Shown in pieces: positions 34,419-38,486 of a stretch of DNA of 38,486 bases. The translations under genes were made by a program, and so were the position numbers. The stretch is from contig CANRJM010000021.1 in the NCBI GenBank assembly GCA_947630925.1, positions 1-38,486 of the forward strand, written 5' to 3'. Every line of letters starts with the position of its first letter. The first letter of the stretch is position 1. The DNA is from an uncultured Lachnospiraceae bacterium. GTDB lineage: Bacteria; Bacillota; Clostridia; Lachnospirales; Lachnospiraceae. The notes beneath the pieces are model-generated. The model searched no databases. It had not been told where the DNA came from and was given only the letters and a program-made list of their open reading frames with translations.

Positions 34419-34600
34419 CAGGCAGGTCTCCCGGCTTAAAGATCATCACATCCGCCATCTTCCCAGGAAAGAATTTCCTTGTTTCCCAGTGATATATCGG
34501 CTTCAACTCCCTAATTACGGTGACGAGTTCGTACAGGATTTGCACCTGTTTCCCTTTTCACCAAAACCAATGCTTATTTCTACACATTGTTTTGACACCT
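34419..34600 (-). ncRNA. Cobalamin (B12) riboswitch aptamer
   Basis: Minus-strand RNA with the conserved cobalamin-aptamer elements in order: GGTGCAAATCC (34546-34536), a junction with CACTGGGAAA around 34490-34482, GATGGCGGATGTGATGATC near 34460-34440, and the B12 box AAGCCGGGAGACCTGCC (34437-34421). The outer ends are approximate. It lies between a good promoter and a strong terminator upstream of cbiK, so it should switch the whole synthesis and uptake operon off when cobalamin is plentiful. Confidence 0.95.
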
Positions 34601-34625
34601 GTATGTTATTATTCAATTATTCAAT

Positions 34626-34654
34626 AATATATCATATTTCTTACTTAATGTCTA
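34626..34654 (-). promoter_or_regulatory. Promoter of the cobalamin operon
   Basis: Minus-strand -35 TAGACA (34649-34654) and -10 TATATT (34626-34631) with a 17-bp spacer. Transcription would start near 34619, about 20 nt before the riboswitch. The -35 box overlaps the stop codon of the upstream gene, showing that the operon starts here. Confidence 0.7.
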
Positions 34655-35359
34655 TAACCGTTGATCACTGAATTTCCCAAAAATCTGTCTATATCCATAT
34701 GTCAACGGCATATCTGTCATTCTCACTAGTGGATTTTTGGGCGAACAGTCATCTGCTATTCTATTGGAACAACTGATATTATTACATCCAACACAAATGC
34801 CTTTGCATTGCAAGCTTACATCCTGTGTCAGCTCTGAAATAAATGCAACACTCTTTTTAGGTAGCATACAAAAAGCCGAATTACAGGTAATCTGTGGTGC
34901 AACCCTTTTTAACAGAGATGGCAGTAGCTCTATGGGAAAGTCTTCTTCACTGCCAAGAAAATGATATCTTGCAACATGCCAGTCTGTATTTTCTCTGATA
35001 TAGCGATTATAAGCCTCATAACCTTGCAGTAAAAACTCACTTGCCAATACCTCAAGCATATAGCTCTGTGATAACATTCCCCTGTCACTATAGCTTTCCT
35101 GTAAACGATCCAGCTCTTTACCTAGAGACATAACAACATTTTCATATATCGTAGTGCCATTCTCCACCTGATGATGATTTTTTACAAAGGATTCCTCCCT
35201 CTCCCAAAATGCTTCCTCACGCATCAATGGCAGCATCTCCTCTGCCACTTTTTGAAATTCATCCTCCTGAGTGTCTCCATAATGAAATTTTTGGCGCACC
35301 CTCTCTAAAAAAACTGGCGATAAAAAGTCATCTAATACATCAGAAAAAAACGCTTTCAT
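34652..35359 (-). CDS. Protein resembling B12-dependent methionine synthase activation domain, with Cys cluster
   Basis: A 235-residue soluble protein. The middle region (GKELDRLQESYSDRGMLSQS, then ARYHFLGSEEDFPIELLPSL, then CNSAFCMLPKKSVAFISEL) follows the pattern of stand-alone clostridial versions of the methionine synthase reactivation domain, which helps reduce oxidised cobalamin. Next comes a cysteine cluster, CKGICVGCNNISC (CX3CX2CX4C), with another Cys seven residues on, which could hold an iron-sulfur cluster. AAGGAG lies ~9 nt before the ATG. It is upstream of the B12 riboswitch promoter, so it is not under that switch. The assignment rests on motif resemblance; a TorD-like helical chaperone was considered less likely. 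Confidence 0.5.
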   Translation of the reverse strand: MKAFFSDVLDDFLSPVFLERVRQKFHYGDTQEDEFQKVAEEMLPLMREEAFWEREESFVKNHHQVENGTTIYENVVMSLGKELDRLQESYSDRGMLSQSYMLEVLASEFLLQGYEAYNRYIRENTDWHVARYHFLGSEEDFPIELLPSLLKRVAPQITCNSAFCMLPKKSVAFISELTQDVSLQCKGICVGCNNISCSNRIADDCSPKNPLVRMTDMPLTYGYRQIFGKFSDQRL

Positions 35360-35609
35360 TTGACTTTCTCCTTATAATTCACAACATTTATATTTCATAA
35401 AACGCTTTATTACTATCCATCAATACAATTTAATAATATAGACTAAATATATAGCTTCATTTTTGGACGATTGAAACAATATTCCAATTTCACTTTTTCT
35501 CCGGCTTACATCTTCTATAATTTCATATGTTTGTGTTTCCCACAACGTAAAATCATACTTTGACTTTCCCCATTTTACCACAATCCGGAAGCGTGTAAAT
35601 AGCCTGTTT

Positions 35610-36203
35610 TTATTTGCCTTTTACCTGCTTCTTCGCCCATTTTGCCACACTCTTATAGGATAAATCGGTCAGGTCTTTTCCCTTTTTTACCTTTGCGCCC
35701 TTGGCGCTTGCTTTTACCCCTTTCATGCTGCCGGAGATACCGCTCCCGCCGCTGGTGCAGAATGGCACGATCTTTTTTCCTTTCAGATTATAGGACTCCA
35801 GAAACGTGCGGATAATCTTCGGCTCCTTTCCCCACCAGATGGGATAACCAAGAAATATCACGTCATATTTACGGATATTTTTTACTTTTCCCTTGATTTT
35901 TGGCCTGGCATTTTCATCATTCTGCTCTTTATTCGCCCGGCAGTCATCATTTTCATATCCCAGATCAGCCGTTGTATATGGCTTGGTTGGTTTGAGCCGG
36001 TACAGCTTCCCTCCGGTTGCCTTCTTTAATTTCTTAGCAGCGCCCTTTGTCGTCCCTGTTGCCGAGAAATAAACAACCAGCACTTTTTTTGCTTCCTTTT
36101 TCTTCTTACCTGCTGCGCCCGCATTTGCCGCCGGAAGCATCAAGCCTGCAATCAACGCAAACACCAGCGCCAGATTGATCCAAACTATACTTTTTTTCTT
36201 CAT
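35610..36203 (-). CDS. Secreted flavodoxin
   Basis: An exported FMN-binding flavodoxin-like protein of ~197 residues. A signal peptide (KKKSIVWINLALVFALIAGL, ending ANAGAAG) is followed by a Lys-rich stretch and the flavodoxin domain: VLVVYFSATGTTKGAAKKL is the phosphate-binding loop, DVIFLGYPIWWGKEPKIIRT and IVPFCTSGGSGISGSM the flavin-contacting loops. The start is the ATG at 36203 with GGAGGG 8 nt upstream. It lies downstream of the flavodoxin-reductase fusion on the same strand, separated by a hairpin. Its last ~55 bp recur as relics at 12867-12934 and 13851-13918. Likely extracellular electron carrier or reductase; partner unknown. Confidence 0.9.
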   Translation of the reverse strand: MKKKSIVWINLALVFALIAGLMLPAANAGAAGKKKKEAKKVLVVYFSATGTTKGAAKKLKKATGGKLYRLKPTKPYTTADLGYENDDCRANKEQNDENARPKIKGKVKNIRKYDVIFLGYPIWWGKEPKIIRTFLESYNLKGKKIVPFCTSGGSGISGSMKGVKASAKGAKVKKGKDLTDLSYKSVAKWAKKQVKGK

Positions 36204-36230
36204 GACTTTTCCCTCCATCATCTTTTTGTG

Positions 36231-36258
36231 GCGTAAGTCCGTTTTTTCGGACTTACGC
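36231..36258. terminator. Hairpin between flavodoxin and fusion gene
   Basis: Perfect 11-bp arms GCGTAAGTCCG (36231-36241) and CGGACTTACGC (36248-36258) with a six-base loop, 2 bp past the fusion-gene stop. The T-run follows on the plus strand only; on the minus strand the tail is A-rich, so it may act as an mRNA end-stem or weak attenuator rather than a full terminator. Confidence 0.5.
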
Positions 36259-36260
36259 TT

Positions 36261-38288
36261 TTAATACCAATCATGTTTCTCTCCCCGGTCAAGTGCGTTA
36301 ATCCGCTCCATTTCCTCTTCGGTCAATTCAAAATCATACAATTCCGTATTCTCCTGTATGTGCGCCGGGTTGCTTGAACCCGGTATCACGACCACACCCT
36401 TTTGCAGATTCCACCGCAGGATCACCTGCGCCACGGATTTCCCGTGCGCTTTTGCGATTTTTGCCATAGTTTCATCCGAGAGCATTTCCTGTGTATAGCC
36501 GCGCCCGCCCAGTGGATACCAGCCCTGCACGACAATGCCGAGGCTGTGGATATAGGGGATCACATCATTTTCCTGATAGTACGGGTGAATCTCATTCTGT
36601 ACAAGAGCCGGGATAATGCTTACCTGTGGGAGAAATTCCTGCAGCTCCTCCACATACCAGTTGGACAGGCCAATCGAACGAATTTTTCCTTCTTTTACCG
36701 CCTGTTCCATCGCCTTGTACGCCTCTACGTCTCCCGTTCCAGGATGGTGTAACAGCATCATATCAATGTATCCGACATTGAGTTTTTCCAAAGCTTCGTC
36801 TATTGCTTTTTCTGGCTCGTCAAACTGGCTGGGATAAAGTTTTGTGATCACGAAGATTTCCTCTCTGGGGATTCCGGATTCCCGAATGGCTTTCCCCACC
36901 TCGGCTTCGTTACCGTACATATAGGCGGTGTCAATCAGGCGCACGCCCCGCTTTAATGCTTCGGAAACCGACTGCACACAGGTATCCCCGGTCAGGCTGT
37001 AGGTGCCAAGTCCGTTGATTGGCATTGGATAGCCGCTGTTTAATCTGACGGTTTTTGTGTCAAAATTAAATACACGCTCCCGTGTGTCTGTACTGCTCTG
37101 CGCCAGCAGTTCCTGTATTCCGGAATCCTGTAACCACTGCGCCACTTCTTCTTTGCTCGTTTCAGCAGAAAAGCGCATGCCCTCATGCCATGTTACCGTA
37201 CTGTCTGTTAATGCGTGTAGATTTGCAGCGCTGGAACCGATTTCACTGCTATGGGATGTGCATACCGGCACAATCGTCTTTCCACTGAAATCATAACTTT
37301 CCAAAAAGGTGCAAATGATTTTTGGCGCCTGCCCCCACCAGATGGGATACGCAATTACCACATTCTGATACTGGGACATATTCTCCACTTTTCCCGCAAT
37401 CGCCGGTCTTGCAGACGGATCGTTCTGCTCTTTTGTCGCCCTTGTAGTGGAATCTCCATAATTCAAATCCTCTGCTGTATATGGCTCTTCTGGTTCTATG
37501 CGGTAAATGTCCGCCCCTGTGCTCTCCTGTATATATTCGGCAATCCTTTTTGTAGTACCGGTGCAGGAAAAATAAGCTACAAGGCTTTTTCCCTGTTCTA
37601 CGACGCCCGGTTCAGGCGTTGCAGACGGCAGCGGCGGCCCGGTTTCCTCTGGAGAAAGCGTTTCTATTGGCTGCAGCGTAGGTCCTCCTGGTATTGGTGT
37701 TACGGATGACGATGGTGGAAGCGTTTTGTCCGGTGTCAGGGTTTCTCTCGGCTGCATCGTAGGTTCTCCCGGCGCCAGCGTCACAGATGACGATGGCGGG
37801 AATGTTTTGTCCGGCGCCATCGTCCCTGACGGTGCTTTCGTATCGGAAGTTGTCTTATCTTTCCGGGCGGAGTCTCCTGTTACCTTTATTTTTACCCATG
37901 TACTCTTCTTTTTTGACACCCTGCCTTTTTTCCCGGAACTTCTCTTTCTTACCGTGACTTTTATTTTGGCGGTTCCGGCTTTCTTCGCTGTGACCGTCCC
38001 TTTTTTGCTGACTGCCGCCACCTTTTTATTGCCTGTGGCAAACTGGATCACATTTTTACCTTTTGCGGGTAAGACACTGACTTTAATTTTCTTCTTGTCC
38101 CCCCGTTTCATCAGATATGTCTTTTTGGTTACTTTCTTTTTGCCAATTTTTAATGTTATGCCCTTAACTGTCAGCGTCTTTTTCGTCTTTGCCATTGCGG
38201 TTTGGGGAAATCCTGCCACTGCCAGAGAAAAGACAAGCAGGAACGCCAGCAGTTTCCGCATATCGTTGAATCCCTTACTTTTTTGCAT
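36261..38288 (-). CDS. Secreted fusion: Ig-like domain, Pro/Thr linker, flavodoxin, aldo-keto reductase
   Basis: A ~675-residue exported protein with four parts (numbered from an in-frame ATG at 38330). A signal peptide (LLAFLLVFSLAVAGFPQTAM, ending near AMA) is followed by a Lys-rich bacterial Ig-like (Big_2) domain at ~52-150. A Pro/Ser/Thr linker at ~170-245 has two and a half 27-residue repeats (PDKTLPPSSSVTP...). A flavodoxin domain at ~248-405 has VAYFSCTGTTKRIAEYI and VVIAYPIWWGQAPKII. An aldo-keto reductase at ~425-689 keeps the tetrad Asp467, Tyr472, Lys497, His528 (LIDTAYMYGNE, ITKLYP, LLHHPG). The start is the ATG at 38288, with GGAGG 5 nt upstream. Electron flow between the two enzyme domains is plausible but unproven. 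Confidence 0.9.
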   Translation of the reverse strand: MQKSKGFNDMRKLLAFLLVFSLAVAGFPQTAMAKTKKTLTVKGITLKIGKKKVTKKTYLMKRGDKKKIKVSVLPAKGKNVIQFATGNKKVAAVSKKGTVTAKKAGTAKIKVTVRKRSSGKKGRVSKKKSTWVKIKVTGDSARKDKTTSDTKAPSGTMAPDKTFPPSSSVTLAPGEPTMQPRETLTPDKTLPPSSSVTPIPGGPTLQPIETLSPEETGPPLPSATPEPGVVEQGKSLVAYFSCTGTTKRIAEYIQESTGADIYRIEPEEPYTAEDLNYGDSTTRATKEQNDPSARPAIAGKVENMSQYQNVVIAYPIWWGQAPKIICTFLESYDFSGKTIVPVCTSHSSEIGSSAANLHALTDSTVTWHEGMRFSAETSKEEVAQWLQDSGIQELLAQSSTDTRERVFNFDTKTVRLNSGYPMPINGLGTYSLTGDTCVQSVSEALKRGVRLIDTAYMYGNEAEVGKAIRESGIPREEIFVITKLYPSQFDEPEKAIDEALEKLNVGYIDMMLLHHPGTGDVEAYKAMEQAVKEGKIRSIGLSNWYVEELQEFLPQVSIIPALVQNEIHPYYQENDVIPYIHSLGIVVQGWYPLGGRGYTQEMLSDETMAKIAKAHGKSVAQVILRWNLQKGVVVIPGSSNPAHIQENTELYDFELTEEEMERINALDRGEKHDWY
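37622..37816 (-). repeat. 81-bp in-frame repeats encoding the linker
   Basis: Near-identical DNA units spaced 81 bp apart (for example GATGACGATGG at 37705 and 37786) encode the 27-residue Pro/Ser/Thr linker units. A third, more divergent unit lies nearer the flavodoxin domain. Such repeats allow linker length to vary by slippage or recombination. Confidence 0.75.
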
Positions 38289-38369
38289 ACAATCCTCCAT
38301 TCCAGTGTAAGGTATGGAAATTCCCGGCAAAACAGCCTTTGCTGTGAGCCACAGAATTTCTCTTTACAC

Positions 38370-38486
38370 TTAATACCAATCATGTTTTTCCTTCCGGTCA
38401 AGCGCGTTGATCCGCTCCATTTCCTCTTCGGTCAATTCAAAATCATACAATTCCGTATTCTCCTGTATGTGCGCCGGGTTGCTTGA
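38370..38486 (-). CDS. 3' end of a second aldo-keto reductase gene (cut by window edge)
   Basis: The last 38 codons of an aldo-keto reductase run off the window edge: SSNPAHIQENTELYDFELTE then EEMERINALDRKEKHDWY and stop. They match the fusion protein's C-terminus at all but one residue (Lys for Gly in DRGEKHDWY), and the DNA is also nearly identical to 36261-36377. This shows a tandem paralogue upstream. Whether that copy also carries Ig-like and flavodoxin domains cannot be seen here. Confidence 0.9.
   Translation of the reverse strand, partial: SSNPAHIQENTELYDFELTEEEMERINALDRKEKHDWY

Noticed and set aside
34652-35359. TorD-like molybdoenzyme chaperone
   Set aside because: Size and acidic helical N-terminus suggested it, but the KSV motif region and CX3CX2CX4C cluster fit a cobalamin-reactivation-type domain better, and no molybdoenzyme is nearby.

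Overview
The window looks like chromosome of a Gram-positive anaerobe of the class Clostridia, most likely a gut Lachnospiraceae. The grounds are AGGAGG-type ribosome binding sites, a greA-lysS pair, the anaerobic (cbi-type) cobalamin pathway, several lipoproteins with a Cys lipobox, and Lys-rich secreted proteins with a bacterial Ig-like domain. The genus cannot be fixed from the sequence alone. Nearly all genes lie on the minus strand.

Region 1 (1-3.8 kb) is housekeeping. greA and lysS form an operon behind a near-consensus promoter, followed upstream by a secreted nuclease lipoprotein and a small uncharacterised partner. Region 2 (3.8-14.0 kb) is accessory and patchy. It holds a small serine recombinase with palindromes and gene relics beside it, a membrane-linked XRE regulator, a MalY/PatB-type C-S lyase with a DUF3737 protein, a DUF234-type ATPase followed by a broken response-regulator fragment, a metallo-beta-lactamase-fold hydrolase, a second XRE regulator with a zinc ribbon, and a VapBC-like toxin-antitoxin pair bracketed by two short relics of a flavodoxin gene.

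Region 3 (14.0-34.65 kb) is one long cobalamin operon transcribed right to left from a good promoter (34626-34654) through a B12 riboswitch and a 19-bp terminator hairpin. In order of transcription it encodes a lipoprotein cobaltochelatase (CbiK), an uncharacterised two-domain lipoprotein, a BtuF/BtuC/BtuD-like importer, CbiP, CobT, CobU, CobS, a short CobU-like protein, CobC, CbiB, CobD, CbiC, CbiD, CbiF, CbiG, CbiH, a CbiJ-CbiE-CbiT triple fusion, CbiA and a small Cys-rich protein. Many neighbours overlap by about 4-40 bp. This covers cobalt insertion, ring contraction and methylation, amidation, aminopropanol attachment and nucleotide-loop assembly, plus corrinoid uptake. No precorrin-2 C20-methyltransferase (cbiL), uroporphyrinogen methyltransferase, cobalamin adenosyltransferase or cbiMNQO cobalt importer is visible here, so those steps must be encoded elsewhere or replaced by salvage.

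Region 4 (34.65-38.49 kb) starts with a gene resembling the B12-dependent methionine synthase activation domain, then a secreted flavodoxin, a secreted Ig-like/flavodoxin/aldo-keto reductase fusion, and the 3' end of a second aldo-keto reductase gene cut by the window edge.

The most unusual points are: the last ~55-68 bp of the flavodoxin gene recur in the same orientation on the far side of the cobalamin operon and again beyond the toxin-antitoxin pair; the cobalt chelatase is predicted to be outside the cell; an uncharacterised lipoprotein sits in the B12 regulon; and flavodoxin and aldo-keto reductase are fused in one exported protein.
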